A stretch of DNA of 64,000 bases from positions 372,001 through 436,000 of the forward strand of contig NZ_LR215044.1 in NCBI RefSeq assembly GCF_900660725.1. The letters run 5' to 3'. Source of the stretch: Mycoplasmopsis arginini. Lineage in GTDB: Bacteria > Bacillota_I > Bacilli_A > Mycoplasmatales > Metamycoplasmataceae. Position numbers and translations under genes: made by a program. Under the pieces are notes generated by a model. That model saw only the letters and a program-made list of their open reading frames with translations, made no database searches and had not been told where the DNA came from. The stretch's first letter is position 1; every line of letters begins with the position of its first letter. Of this stretch, positions 26,510 to 42,535 are shown in pieces.

Positions 26510-28891
26510 TTATTCATTAATATTTTTTCATTTTCATTCAACAACTTCAGGCATGTCATAGCCATATTCATAAATATAATCATTATGTTCTTGAATTTTT
26601 TGATCCATTAGATTTAAGAAATCTTGTGCTTCTTTACCATAGAATTTTGCAATAGCATCTTTTGCAATATGATATCTATCCATTTGACTTAATTGTCTAA
26701 TATCAAAACTTGTAGTAATATCACCATTTTCTCTATAACCATGAATAATTAAATTTCTATTTTTTCTTGTAAAGAAAATATCTCTAATTAAACCTTCAAA
26801 TCCATGGAAAGCAAAAACTACCAATTTATCTTTTGTAAATACTTGATCAAATTCATCATCGCTTAAGCCTCTTGGATCAACTTCTTGACTTCTAAGTTTT
26901 AATAAGTCAACAACGTTAACATATTTAATTTTTAATTTTGGAAAATGATTGTGAACAATCGAAATAGCCGCTAATGTTTCTAGATTAGGTTCAACACCTG
27001 ATGAAACAAAAACAATATCTGGTTCCTCGTTTGATTTAACATTTGAAGCTCAATCAATTACTTTATAACCTTTTTCAACAAGCTCTTTTGCTTCATTCAC
27101 ATTAAAGAATTGTTCTCTTGGTTGTTTTGAGGCCACAATTAGATTAATAACATTTCTTTCCTTTAAAGATTTTTCCATTACAGCTAAAAGTGTATTTGAA
27201 TCAGCTGGTAAATATTCTCTTATTAATTCAGGACGCTTATCAGCTAAATGACCTAAAAGACCAGGATCTTGGTGAGTATAACCATTATGATCTTGTTGGA
27301 ATGCTGTCGAAGTAGCAATAACATTTAATGAAGGATAGTCTTTTCTTCACTTTAATTCAAGAGATTTTTTTATTCATTTCATATGTTGAGTTAACATCGA
27401 ATCTACTACTCTTAAAAATGATTCATAAGATGCAAAGAATCCATGACGACCAGTTAGAACATAACCTTCTAAAAATCCTTCAGCTTGGTGTTCACTTAGT
27501 TGTGAATCAATTATTCTTCCTTCAGGGCCAACTCATTCATCATATTTGTTTGAATATTCTTCTAATCATTGACGTTTTGTAACATCAAATAAAGCAAATA
27601 GACGGTTTGACTTTGTTTCATCTGGACCAAACACCCTAAAATTATTTGGATTTTTAATAACAGTATCAGCCATATACTTGCCAAGTTCAACCATATCTTG
27701 ACCTTTAATTTGACCTGGATAATTAATATCGATAGCAAATTTTTCTCAACTAGATAAATCTAATTCACGTACATTTATTCCGCCATTAGTAATTGGATTT
27801 GTAGCCATTCTTTGATTACCTTTTGGAGCTAAATCACTAATTTCAGGTAAAATTTTTCCATTTTCATCAAATAATTCTTCTGGTTTATAAGATTTTAATC
27901 ATTTTTCAAGTTCTTTTATATGTTCTAATTTAAAAGCACTAACTGGTAAAGGAACTTGGTGGGCTCTGAAGCTACCTTCAATTGCTTGGCCATCTCATTC
28001 TTTTGGGCAAGTTCATCCTTTTGGAGTTTTACAAATAATAACTGGCCATTGTGGTCTTGTAGCATTTTGTGCACCTTTAATTTTAGCCTCTTTTTTAATT
28101 GCTAAAATTTCTTCAATGGCACTATCCATGATTTTTGCCATTTCTTCATGAACTTCTAGAAAAGTTTTTTCTTCACTTCATTCAAAAAAGTGTGGTTTTC
28201 ATCCCATTCCTAAAAAGTATTGTTCAATTTCTTTCTTAGGTTTTCTTGCTAATAAAGTAGGGTTAGAAATTTTACCTCCATTTAAATGTAAAATCGGTAA
28301 AACTACACCATCATTAACGGGATTAATAAATGAATTTGAAAATCATCCCGAACATAAAGGACCTGTTTCAGCTTCTCCATCACCAATTACTGTAGCAGCA
28401 ATTAAATCAGGATTATCAAGAATTGCTCCTGTGGCATGAGATAATGAATAACCTAATTCTCCACCTTCATGAATCGATCCAGGCGTTTCGGGTGCCGCAT
28501 GGCTTGCGGTTCCACCAGGGAATGAGAATCTTTTACACATTCTTTTAATTCCGGCTTCATCTTGTGAGATTTGTGGATAAATTTCTGAATATGATCCATC
28601 AAGATAAGAGTTAGAAATCATTACTTGACCGCCATGTCCGGGCCCTTCGATATAAAACATGTTTAAATCATATTTATTGATAACACGGTTTAAATGAGTA
28701 TAAATAAAGTTTTGTCCAGGGATTGTACCTCAGTGACCAATTGGATATAACTTAATATCTTCTTTGGTTAATTCTTTTTTTAATAAAGGGTTATTTCTTA
28801 AATAAATCTGAGCAACACTTAGATAGTTAGCTGCTCTAAACCATTTATCCATTAGTTCAAAATATTCTTTTTTATCAAATTTTGTTTTCAT
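26510..28891 (-). CDS. xfp: Xylulose-5-phosphate/fructose-6-phosphate phosphoketolase
   Basis: 793 residues, the standard length. This thiamine-diphosphate enzyme splits xylulose 5-phosphate (or fructose 6-phosphate) with phosphate into acetyl phosphate and an aldose phosphate. Motifs: [38 protein letters not shown] (cofactor-binding GDG), and the C-terminal [22 protein letters not shown]. About twenty UGA-Trp codons, including two close to the end. It has its own GGAGG site and probable promoter. Acetyl phosphate can yield ATP through acetate kinase, not seen here. Confidence 0.96.
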
Positions 28892-28991
28892 TTTGCCTCC
28901 ATAATGTTTTTTGTTATAACAAAAATAGTATTAATATTTTACCCTATTTAATTTTAGTTTTAGACAATTCATATAGAATAAACAAAATAAA

Positions 28992-29013
28992 AAAATGCCA
29001 GTAAAGGCATTTT
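28992..29013 (-). terminator. Terminator of F1-like ATPase genes
   Basis: Eight-base-pair stem AAAATGCC/GGCATTTT at the beta-like stop codon, followed by TTTTTATTTTG on the minus strand. Confidence 0.8.
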
Positions 29014-30388
29014 ATAATCCTAATTCTTCATCAGTTGGAATATTTAAATTAGATCCAACATAAGCAAAAATTTCGGGGCTTTGTTTTAGATATTTACCAT
29101 CTAGAATTCTTTGAACAGATTCAACTGTATCTTTTAATGAAACATAAACACCAGGTGATTTAGTAAAATGTTCGGTCATAAAAAAGTTTTGAGTGAAAAA
29201 GTTTTCAAGTTGCAATGCTTTCTTAACTGTATTCTTACTTTGTTCATCAAGTTCGTCAAAACCTAAAATCATAATAACATCTTCTAAATCTTTGTATGCT
29301 TTTAAAATTCTTTTAGTTTCTAAAATTGCTTCAAAGTGTTTTTTACCGATAATTTTTTCATCAACTGAGTTAGACGAAGAAGCTAAAGGATCAAAAGCTG
29401 GGAAGATATTTTTAGATGTTTGATTACGTGATAAAACAAGGTTACCATCTAAATGATTAAACACAGCAACAGCAGAAGGGTCACTTAAATCATCCATTGG
29501 CAAGAAAATTGTTTGAAATGAAGTGATTGAACCATTCTTATTTTTAAACAATCTATTTTCAATATTAGCAACATCAGATTCTAGAGTTGATTGATATCCT
29601 CCAACTGATGGTTTTTTTCCTAATGATGCTGAAACTTCATTTTCTGCTTGAACAAAACGGTAAATGTTATCAATAAATAATAAAACATCATCTTTTTCGT
29701 AGTCTCTTAAGTATTCAGCGGCGGTTATACCAATTGGCACAATTGACATTCTGGCTCCGGGAGATTCGTTCATTTTTGAAATATACATCGCTGAATTTTT
29801 CATTAAATTAGAAGATTCTAATTCGTTAAATAATTCGATAGCTTCACGTGATCTTTCTCCGGAACCGATAAAAATGTTTGATGTTTTAGTTGATTTTTTA
29901 TTAACGTTAAAAATAATTTCTTTCATCAAAACTGTTTTACCAACACCAGCTCCACCAAAAATCCCAAGTTTATAACCTTTAATAATTGGCATGAAAAAGT
30001 CAATTGCTTTAATTCCAGTTTCAACAATTTCTAAATCATTTTCTAAATATCTTTCTGAATTTATAATCGAATTCATTTCAATATATTTAGGATTTGTTTC
30101 ACGGTCTTGTAATAATGGCTTACCTTCAAATGAATAAATATTATTTTTTGAATTTGAACCAACAGGAACCATGAAACTTTGTTTTGTGTTAACGACTTCA
30201 TCGTCGATATTAATTTCTTTTGAAGAATAAATAATAATTGCTCTAACAGTTTGTTCATCAATAATTCTTTTTACTAATAAAAATGTTTTTCCATTATTTG
30301 TAGTTAGTAATTGATTGATTAAAGGTAGATTTTGTTTGTCAAATTTTACTTCAACAATGTCTGATCATAATTTAATAATTTTACCCAT
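29012..30388 (-). CDS. F1-like ATPase beta-subunit homologue
   Basis: 458 residues. Catalytic features are intact: P-loop GGAGVGKT at about 145-152, the GERSRE motif with catalytic Glu, Walker B in DVLLFIDNIYRF, and the DELSEED-like GFDELDEQSK near the C-terminus. It is far more diverged from standard AtpD than the P-loop suggests (for example weak N-terminal barrel and MNESPGARMSIV instead of the canonical form). It follows the alpha homologue by two bases, without gamma, epsilon, delta or F0 genes. This fits the Type 2/Type 3 F1-like ATPases of Hominis-group mycoplasmas rather than genuine F1F0. Confidence 0.88.
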
Positions 30389-30390
30389 TA

Positions 30391-31926
30391 TTTATCTCCT
30401 AATCTTTTAGCGACTTGTTCTAAATATTCTTGACTAAATTCAACAAATTCATGTTCATATTCTATTTCTCAACCTAGATTTAAATAATCAGAATATTGTT
30501 TTAAAGCATAAGCAAAAAAGTCTTTCATAATATGTTCATCATAATTTGTACTTGTTTGAATTGTATTATAAGCATTTTTAGCTTCTTGATTTGTTTCAAT
30601 TAAAATATCAATAAATTTTAATGCTTTTTCTTCATCCTTAACACCGCGTAAAATGGTTCAAGAAATAAGTTTTGACATTAATAAAACAAATTTATTTGAA
30701 TATAATGAATATCCTTTTTGGATAAACATTTTATCAATCATTTTACCTTTATATAATAATGCTGCGGTTTCTTTATTTAGTTCATAATCTAAAACTGCTA
30801 GCTTTAAATGTCTTTTATATTGTTTAAAAATCTTTCCAACTTCTGAAGCAACTTTTGACATAATTCTATTTTGAACTGAAGAACCTGTTCTTGAAACTGA
30901 TAAATTAATATTAATAGCTGGTAATACACCTTGAGAAAATAAATCAGCGCTAGTTACAATTTGACCATCAGTAATTGAAATGACATTTGAAGAAATTAAA
31001 GAAGTAATATCTCCATCAATTGTTTGTAAGATTGGTAACGCAGTAATAGTTTTTCTACCAACAAATGATCCAGCTCTTTCTAATAATTGTGAGTGTGCAA
31101 AGAAGATATCACCAGGCATTGCTTCTTTACCTACTGGTTTATCTGTTAATAAAGCAATTTCACGAATAATGTTAGCATGTTTTGTTAAGTCATCAAAAAT
31201 AATCACAACATCATCTTTTTCTGAAATGTTTTCAGCATGAGCCATACCTACATAAGGTGCTAAATATTGTTCATAAGCACTTGTAGCAGGAGCATCAACG
31301 ATAATAGTATTTTTTAATGCATCATTTTCTTTTAAAATATTATAAAGTCTTGAAATACTTTCTCTTTTTTGACCAATCGCTACGTAAACACATTTTGTAT
31401 TTGTTTTAGCTTGATTTAAAATTACATTAATTGCAATATGAGTTTTACCTGTTTGTCTATCACCAATAATTAACTCACGTTGTCCCTTACCAATTGGAAT
31501 TAATAAGTCAATAGAAGTAAAACCAGTATATAATTGTTCATTTAATGTTTTTACATTCATTAATTGATGAGCTAATTTAAATGTTGCACTTTCTGGATCA
31601 TCACTTTGTTTTTTAACAATAGTTTTTTGAGGTAAAACAACATTTCCAAAAATATCAATAACTTTTCCAAAATGTTCTTTTGATGTGAAAATATTTTGTT
31701 TTTCTGAAACCTCAATTGTGTCGTTAATTTTCAGTTCTTTATTTTCATTGTTAGCTAATAAAAAGGCACTATCTTTAGTTGCACTAATTAAAATTAGTTT
31801 AATATCTTTATTTCTTTCACAAACAAATTGTTGCCCTTGTTCATATGAAAATTCTCCAGATACTTCAACTATGTATCCAAAAATTGAAACAATTTTAGGG
31901 TTCTTAATTAATTTGTTATTTTCCAT
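30391..31926 (-). CDS. F1-like ATPase alpha-subunit homologue
   Basis: 511 residues, about the normal alpha length. P-loop GDRQTGKT at about 155-162 is the alpha-type sequence, and NLSVSRTGSSVQNRI carries the conserved arginine finger that completes the beta active site. A UGA-Trp codon about 90 residues from the end extends the frame beyond what the standard code allows; the C-terminal helical domain is therefore present. It overlaps the upstream 162-residue gene by 11 bases and is two bases from the beta homologue. Divergence and gene context indicate an F1-like X0 system. Confidence 0.88.
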
Positions 31927-32404
31927 TTTTTTCTCCTTGGCTACTTAAAAAGTAATCTTTTTTAATATATATTTTTAAACTCTCTGTATTGTTTGAAAAA
32001 TATAAAATTAAGTTAGGTAAAAATTCAACATAATATTTTTCGTTTATTAATTTTTCTAATTCTTCATTATAAACTGCTTCAAAATTATTTTCAAATGATA
32101 ATGCTTTTTGATCATATAAAATAATTGGAATATTTTGTTCAACACTAAACATTGAATTATTTTCATAATCGATGGCAAATTCTTTGAATTTTAATAATTG
32201 TTTTTCTGTTATTGACTTTTTTATCTTTTCTAAAAACTCAGCAACTTTAACATCATCTTTTTTAAAATTATTTTTTAATAAAACAGTTGATAAAAATTTT
32301 TTAAAATCAATTATTTCAATATTATTTTGATAATTTTTATCCTCTAATCAAAATAAAATCTTATCTTTATTTCTTTCAATAAAAAATGTTGATTTTTTAG
32401 CCAT
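31916..32404 (-). CDS. Protein of unknown function linked to F1-like ATPase
   Basis: 162 residues beginning MAKKSTFFIERNKDKILFW. I do not recognise it. It has no signal peptide or membrane helix; predicted content is mixed helix and strand, Lys/Glu/Asn-rich. TTCTCC-complement GGAGAAA precedes the ATG, and it overlaps the alpha gene by 11 bases, so its product very likely acts with the F1-like alpha and beta subunits. In seven-gene F1-like clusters one small soluble gene precedes alpha; an epsilon-like or connector role is possible but unproven. Confidence 0.75.
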
Positions 32405-32493
32405 TTTTCTCCTTATTTCTTGTTTAAACAATAAATATAATTATAAACCAAATGAAATAAAAAAGTTAGGTCTTTTTTTACATTATAAAAAAA

Positions 32494-32511
32494 TAACGGC
32501 GTTAACCATTA
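32494..32511 (-). terminator. Terminator of rplU-rpmA
   Basis: Six-base-pair stem TAACGG/CCATTA (one G-T pair) at the rpmA stop, followed by seven T residues on the minus strand. Confidence 0.65.
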
Positions 32512-32769
32512 TTTTTCTTCAACTGCATACACAGATGCAAATTTACGATTGATTCTGTTTTCGAATTTAACAATTCCATCAATTAAAGCATATAGGGTAT
32601 CGTCTTTTCCACGACCAACATTGTTTCCTGGAAAAATTTTTGTTCCTCTTTGTCTATAAATAATGCTTCCTGCGGTTACAAATTGACCATCAGTAGCCTT
32701 AACACCAAGTCTTCTACCGGCTGAGTCTCTACTATTAGAGGTTGTTCCACCTGATTTCGTATGTGCCAT
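32509..32769 (-). CDS. rpmA: Ribosomal protein L27
   Basis: 86 residues. [20 protein letters not shown] begins directly with the mature-type N-terminus that reaches the peptidyl transferase centre. The cleavable leader found in many Firmicutes and some mycoplasmas is absent, and no Prp protease gene lies between rplU and rpm[21 protein letters not shown] is the L27 signature. Confidence 0.96.
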   Translation of the reverse strand: MAHTKSGGTTSNSRDSAGRRLGVKATDGQFVTAGSIIYRQRGTKIFPGNNVGRGKDDTLYALIDGIVKFENRINRKFASVYAVEEK

Positions 32770-32772
32770 GTC

Positions 32773-33075
32773 TTATTTCTCCTTAATTTCTGTAATTTGT
32801 ACTCTTGTATAAGGTTGACGGTGACCTAATTTACGTTTATGTGTTGACTTTGCATTATGTCTATAAACAACAATTTTTTTTGCTTTTCCTTGTTTTTCAA
32901 TTGTTCCTAAAACAGAAGCAGTTTCTAAATAAGGCGCTCCAATTTTATCTTCAATAGCTAAAACTTTATCAAATAAAACTGTTTCACCTTCATTGCCATC
33001 GATTTTTTCTATGTAAATAACATCGCCTTTTTTAACGATTAATTGTTTACCACCAGTTTCGATAATTGCAAACAT
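32773..33075 (-). CDS. rplU: Ribosomal protein L21
   Basis: 100 residues. MFAIIETGGKQLIVKKGDVI and the end KLGHRQPYTRVQITEIKEK are classic for L21. AAGGAG precedes the ATG; rpmA starts three bases downstream. The transcript has a structured leader of about 85 bases. Confidence 0.97.
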   Translation of the reverse strand: MFAIIETGGKQLIVKKGDVIYIEKIDGNEGETVLFDKVLAIEDKIGAPYLETASVLGTIEKQGKAKKIVVYRHNAKSTHKRKLGHRQPYTRVQITEIKEK

Positions 33076-33160
33076 TTAAAATCTCCTTATATTTTGTCAC
33101 ATCTTTAAGGTACTTTAAAAAAGTTTAAAACCTGTTTAGAATGGTTACTCTATAAGTAAC
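33076..33160 (-). promoter_or_regulatory. L21 leader
   Basis: Between the promoter and rplU the RNA can form GTTACT/AGTAAC near its start and a downstream A/U-rich hairpin around AGGTTTTAAAC. Placement ahead of rplU-rpmA matches the known L21 leader of low-GC Gram-positives, which is thought to bind L21. Confidence 0.5.
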
Positions 33161-33166
33161 GCTACA

Positions 33167-33172
33167 ATTATA
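33167..33172 (-). promoter_or_regulatory. Promoter of rplU-rpmA, -10 TATAAT
   Basis: Perfect TATAAT in the context TGGTATAATTG, about 90 bases ahead of rplU. Confidence 0.6.
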
Positions 33173-33206
33173 CCAAAAAATAATTAACTTTTTTATATAT
33201 AAAAAA

Positions 33207-33225
33207 CAAGGAAAAAATTTCCTTG
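33207..33225 (-). terminator. Terminator of rpoB-rpoC
   Basis: Eight-base-pair stem CAAGGAAA/TTTCCTTG followed by a T run on the minus strand, 14 bases after the rpoC stop. Confidence 0.85.
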
Positions 33226-33239
33226 CTTTATAAGTTTTA

Positions 33240-37705
<4,466 letters not shown>

Positions 37706-37706
<1 letters not shown>

Positions 37707-40700
37707 TATTCTGTTCCTCCATCTCAATCTTGTTGATATTTAGTGTCAACTCTTTCGATTTCATAATCATTTTCGTCTTTAATATCATCGTGGGCTTCAA
37801 GTTTAATTCCTAATCCTCTTAGTTCATAAGCTAAAACGTTAAATGATTCCGGCATACCTGGCTTAGGTAATTTAGTTTTTCTTGCAAGTGAGTTATACAA
37901 TTGGTTACGTCCGTTAATATTATCTGATTTGTATGTTAATAACTCTTGTAATAAATTAGCAGCTCCATAAGATTCAATAGCTCATGTTTCCATTTCCCCA
38001 AATCTTTGTCCACCATTTTGTGATTTACCACCAAGTGGTTGTTGAGTAATTAATGAATATGGTCCAACTGAACGAGCATGCATCTTGTCATCAACCATGT
38101 GGTAAAGTTTTAGATAATACATGATTCCAACAGAAATTGGTTGATCAAATGGTTCGCCTGTTCTTCCGTCATAAACAACAGATTTTCCTGAAGAATTAAT
38201 ATTTGCTTCTTCTAAGATTTCTTTAATTTGATTATGTGTAATACCATCAAAAATAGGAGTAACAAATTTTGTATTTAATTTTTTAGCAGCTAATCCTAGG
38301 TGTAATTCAAGCACTTGTCCAATGTTCATACGTGAAGGCACACCTTGTGGGTTAAGAACGATATCTAATGGTGTTCCATCTTCTAAGTATGGCATTTCTT
38401 CAACTGGTAAAACGATTGAAACAACCCCTTTGTTACCATGACGGCCGGCCATCTTGTCACCGACTTTTATTTTTCTCTTTTGAGCGATTGAAACTTTAAC
38501 GATTTTTTCAATTCCGTCTTCTAATGTGTCACCGAATTCACGACTTAATACTTCAACAGCAACAACAGTTCCGTTGTGACCGTGTTTAACTTTTAATGAA
38601 GTATCTTTTCTCGAAGCAGTCTTTTGACCAAAAATAGCACCCATAAGTTTTTCTTCTGGAGTTGGGTTTTCTTCACCTTTTGGTGATGTTCTACCAACTA
38701 AGATATCTCCAGCCGAAACTTCTGAACCAACTCTAACAATACCATTTTCATCTAAATAACGTTTTGAGTAGTTAGAAACATTAGGAATATCAGCAGTTAA
38801 AATATCTTCACCAGCTTTTGAATGTCTAAATTGAATTGTTTGTTCTTCGATATGAATAGAAGTATAAACATCGTCTTTAACTAATCTTTCTGATAAAACA
38901 ACAGCATCTTCATAGTTAAAACCGTGTCATGTAGTAAATCCTACTAAAACGTTTTTACCTAAAGCCATTTCACCATTTTTCATTGATGGTCCATCAACTA
39001 ATAAATCACCAGCTTTAACTTCTTGATTTAGTTTTACTAATGGTACTTGGTGAATTAATGTACCTTGGTTGGATCTTTCAAATGTTCTTAGGTAATAGTG
39101 ATCTTTCTTGTTCGATCCTTCTCTTTTAACGATAATAACATTAGCATCAACGTATGTTACAACCCCGTCAAATTTAGCAATAATGTTTGTTGAAGAATAT
39201 TTAGCAATATCAGCTTCAACTCCTGTTGCAACCAATGGAGCTTCTGGGAATAAAACAGGAACAGCTTGACGTTGCATGTTTGATCCCATAAGTGCACGGT
39301 TAGCATCGTCATTTTCTAGAAATGGAATAGCAGAAGCAGAAATAGAAGTCATTTGACGGTTTGAAACCCCAACAAAATCAACTTCATTAGCTGGCACTTC
39401 TAGATATTCATTGTCACGACGAACCATAACAAAATCGTCAACAATTTCATCATTTTCGATTTTTACAGTTGATTGAGCAAAACTATAACCTGCTTCTTCA
39501 ATAGCTGTTAAATAATATGGTTTTGAAAAATCAACCTTTTTATTAACAACTCTAAAGTATGGTGATTTAATAAATCCATATTTATCGATATCAGCAAATG
39601 AAGCTAAGTTAAGAATTAACCCGATGTTTGGTCCTTCAGGTGTTTCAATAGGACAAATTCTTCCATAATGGGTAGGGTGAACGTCCCGGACCTCAAATTG
39701 TGCGGTATCACGATTTAGACCTCTAGGCCCTAGTGATGTGATACGACGTTTATTAGAAATTTCTGCCAACGGGTTACATTGGTCCATAAATTGTGAAAGT
39801 TTCGAGGTGTTAAAGAATGACTTAAATTGATTAAAGATTGGTTTGTTATTAGTTACATTTTTAGGTGTAATTTTTGAAGTTTCTTTAGTTGAAATTCTTT
39901 CACGAGTATTTTTTTCTAACTTAATTAATCCAATTCTAAATTGGTTTTGTAATAATTCACCAATTGTAACAATTCTTTTATTTACTAATGAATCGGGATC
40001 ATCATCAACACCGATGTTAAATAGTAAGTTAAAGTAATATGAAATTGTTGCAATTAAGTCTGGAATTAATAAAAAGTTTTCATCAGCATTAGGATCGTTT
40101 CCTAAAACTTGAACTTTATTAATATCATTTATCATGTCATTTTCGGTAGGATATACTCAAACTCTAGGAACAGATAAACGTAATGCTAATTTTTCATTAC
40201 CAGGAACGTCTAATTGACTTCCATAAACTGAACCTTCAACATCAGGTAATTTTCATAAAGGTAAAATTCCTAATCTAAATTCTTCAGCAATTTTTCTAGC
40301 AATTTCTCAAGTAATTAGTAAACCTTTTTGATATTTTACTTCACCTTCCATACTAATAATATTTTCAGCTAAGTAAGTATTTACTAATCTTTCAGCAATA
40401 TTTAATTTACGGTTTAAAGTAAAACGACCTGTTTCAGTTAAACTATATCTTTTTTCATTAAATAATGTTGAAGGAATTAAATTACGTGCAGATTCTGCAG
40501 TCATTCTATCACCTTTTCTAATTAAACGGTAAATAGTTTCTTGTGCATCTCTTGTAATTTCTTCGTCAGTTGTACCAACTGTTTTATCTTTTCTTAAAGT
40601 TTCATTTAATTCTGGAATATCGCCAAACATTTTCTTAATACCTTTTTCAGTAAAACCTAAGGCTTTTAAGAAAGTAGTTAATAAAAATGACTTATTCTTA

Positions 40701-41299
40701 TCAATATGAACTTTGATAGTATCTGGGTTAGATGAAGTAGTCTTATGGTATATTTCAACCCATGAACCCACTTGAGGGATGATTTCTACTTTGTTAAACA
40801 AGTCATTAGCTTGTTTATTTCTAACGTTCACTCCAAAATAAGCACCAGTTGAACTAATTAATTGTGAAACGATAACTTTTTCAGAACCATTAATTACAAA
40901 TGATCCTCCATAAGTCATAATAGGAATTTCTGCAAAAACAACTTCTGCAGGTGTAACTTCCCCAGTTTCTTCATTAACTTGTTTTAATTTTGCTTTTAGC
41001 TTACCTTGATATGATGAACCTTTTTGTTTTGCTTCTTTAATGCATTCAAATTCTGTTTTATTTGGATATTCAAAAGTTGCTGAATTTTCGATATATTCAA
41101 TTTTAACTTTTCCACGAGCTTCAATTGGATATATACTTCTTAATTCTTCCTCAACACCTTTTGTTAGAAATTGTTCAACAGAATCTCTTTGCATTTTTAA
41201 AAAGTCAGGTGTGTCAAATTTCTTTTGACTAATTGAATAGTCTCTACGTTCAGTAACAGGCCCAAATTTTCTTAAAACGTATTCTGGTTTTTTGCTCAT
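37706..41299 (-). CDS. rpoB: DNA-directed RNA polymerase subunit beta
   Basis: 1197 residues. The start [20 protein letters not shown] has AGG seven bases upstream and is preferred over an ATG 12 bases earlier. Landmarks: the rifampicin region [20 protein letters not shown] (with Asn rather than His after Gly-less NKR), [41 protein letters not shown], and the C-terminal [17 protein letters not shown]. In the rifampicin cluster the usual Asp-Gln-Thr/Asn positions differ, compatible with the natural rifampicin resistance of mycoplasmas. Separated from rplL by a terminator. Confidence 0.97.
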
Positions 41300-41416
41300 A
41301 TCTAACCTCATATAAATTATTTTGTTTATTTTATTTTTTAATTATTTTTTTTACACGCTTTAATTTTTTTTACATATACTATATGCGTGTGTATGTGTAT
41401 GTATATAAAAAAACAC

Positions 41417-41445
41417 AAAAACGGCTTATAACAAGCCCGTTTTTT
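41417..41445 (-). terminator. Terminator/attenuator between rplL and rpoB
   Basis: Stem AACGGGCTT/AAGCCGTT with one bulge, then T runs on the minus strand. Likely lowers rpoBC transcription relative to rplJL, as in other bacteria. The following 41330-41415 stretch has a short (CATA/CACA) repeat and no gene. Confidence 0.7.
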
Positions 41446-41457
41446 ATGTTTATATTA

Positions 41458-41829
41458 TTAGTCTAAAACAACTTCAGCTTTAACTTCTGCTAATTTAGCT
41501 TTTAGTTCTTCTGCTTCTTCTTTCTTAACGTTTTCTTTCAATAATGCAGGTGCAGATTCAACTAATTTTTTAGCGTCCATTAGACCTAAACCTAATAAGT
41601 CTTTAACTGCTTTAATAACAGCTAGTTTGTTTCCACCGTCTGATTTTAATGTTACGTTAAATGTTGATTTTTCTTCAACAGCTTCAGCAGCAGCTGGAGC
41701 AGCAGCAGCTACAACAGCAGTAGGATCAATTCCGAATTCTTCTTTTAATCCTTCTACTAATTCCATAACTTCTTTAATGTTCATTTCTTTTAATGCTGAA
41801 ACGAATTCTTCTTTTGTTAATTTAGCCAT
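41458..41829 (-). CDS. rplL: Ribosomal protein L7/L12
   Basis: 123 residues. Helical N-terminal dimerisation domain, Ala-rich hinge ([14 protein letters not shown]), and C-terminal domain with [30 protein letters not shown]. It forms the ribosomal stalk with L10 and recruits elongation factors such as FusA (49.6 kb). Confidence 0.97.
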   Translation of the reverse strand: MAKLTKEEFVSALKEMNIKEVMELVEGLKEEFGIDPTAVVAAAAPAAAEAVEEKSTFNVTLKSDGGNKLAVIKAVKDLLGLGLMDAKKLVESAPALLKENVKKEEAEELKAKLAEVKAEVVLD

Positions 41830-41855
41830 AATTTTGTCTCCTTAATTTTAATTAA

Positions 41856-42353
41856 TTATTCTGATACTTTTCCTTGTTTAACTAACTCATTTAAACCAAT
41901 TGCAAGATTCTTGATTGGCGCAAGTAATGAGTTTCCAAGAATCATAAGTGATTCTTCGTATGAAGGAAGTTTTGATATTTCATCTAAGTTTTTTGCATCA
42001 ACAACTTTGTTTTCGTAGATACCTGCAACTAATTGTAAAGCAGGGAATTCTTTTTTAAATTTCACTAAGGCTTTTAAAGTTGTTAAATCATCTTCTTTTG
42101 CAAAAATGAATAAGTTTTGACCAACAAGTAAATCATTTAAAGATTGTTGTTCTGTTGACATTAATGCTTGTTTAAATAAACGGTTTTTGTAAACTTTAAT
42201 TAAAACGCCAAACTTAGCTAATTCTCTACGAATTGTTTGTAAAGAAGCAACATCTAAAGTTTTGTATGAAGCAACATATAAAGCTTTAGATTCATTTAAG
42301 TTTTTAGAAATTTCATCAACAACTAAAACTTTAGCATCTCTTAATGCACTCAT
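41856..42353 (-). CDS. rplJ: Ribosomal protein L10
   Basis: 165 residues. Start MSALRDAKVLVVDEISKNLN is preferred because AGGAGG lies six bases upstream; an ATG 30 bases further up overlaps that site. The C-terminal helix that carries L7/L12 dimers is present. With rplL it makes the stalk operon, preceded by an L10-type leader. Confidence 0.96.
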   Translation of the reverse strand: MSALRDAKVLVVDEISKNLNESKALYVASYKTLDVASLQTIRRELAKFGVLIKVYKNRLFKQALMSTEQQSLNDLLVGQNLFIFAKEDDLTTLKALVKFKKEFPALQLVAGIYENKVVDAKNLDEISKLPSYEESLMILGNSLLAPIKNLAIGLNELVKQGKVSE

Positions 42354-42401
42354 TTTTCCTCCTATTAAAATTATTAATTGCAATAATAAAAACTGATAAC
42401 A

Positions 42402-42441
42402 TACTCGGTAACCTTATTAAGCTTACGCCGTTACTGTCTTC
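42402..42441 (-). promoter_or_regulatory. L10 leader (binding site of the L10-L12 complex)
   Basis: RNA sense contains AAGACAGTAACGGCGTAAGC then TTAATAAGGTTACCGAG: GTAAC pairs with GTTAC around a GC/GC hairpin, with unpaired AAGACA and CCGAG, matching the known L10 leader architecture in low-GC Gram-positives. It lies in the 95-base leader of rplJL. Confidence 0.75.
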
Positions 42442-42456
42442 ATATATTGCAGTACC

Positions 42457-42462
42457 ATTATA
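42457..42462 (-). promoter_or_regulatory. Promoter of rplJ-rplL, -10 TATAAT
   Basis: TATAAT in the context GTGTTATAATGG, about 104 bases before rplJ. Confidence 0.6.
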
Positions 42463-42496
42463 ACACAAAGTTTAAAATTAATTAATAATTTAAAAA

Positions 42497-42520
42497 AATA
42501 AGAGAAAATATTCCCTTATT
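42497..42520 (-). terminator. Terminator of the mib-mip unit
   Basis: Stem AATAAG-GGAA/TTCT-CTTATT with one mismatch, followed by seven T residues on the minus strand, shortly after the mip stop. Confidence 0.7.
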
Positions 42521-42535
42521 TCGTTATTTCATTAG

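Noticed and set aside
30073..30261. Second minus-strand frame within the beta-like ATPase gene
   Set aside because: Overlaps a well-supported gene in another frame and shows no recognisable sequence.
41380..41415. Short CATACACA-type repeat upstream of rpoB as a phase-variable tract
   Set aside because: Imperfect and only a few units long; it looks like low-complexity promoter sequence.
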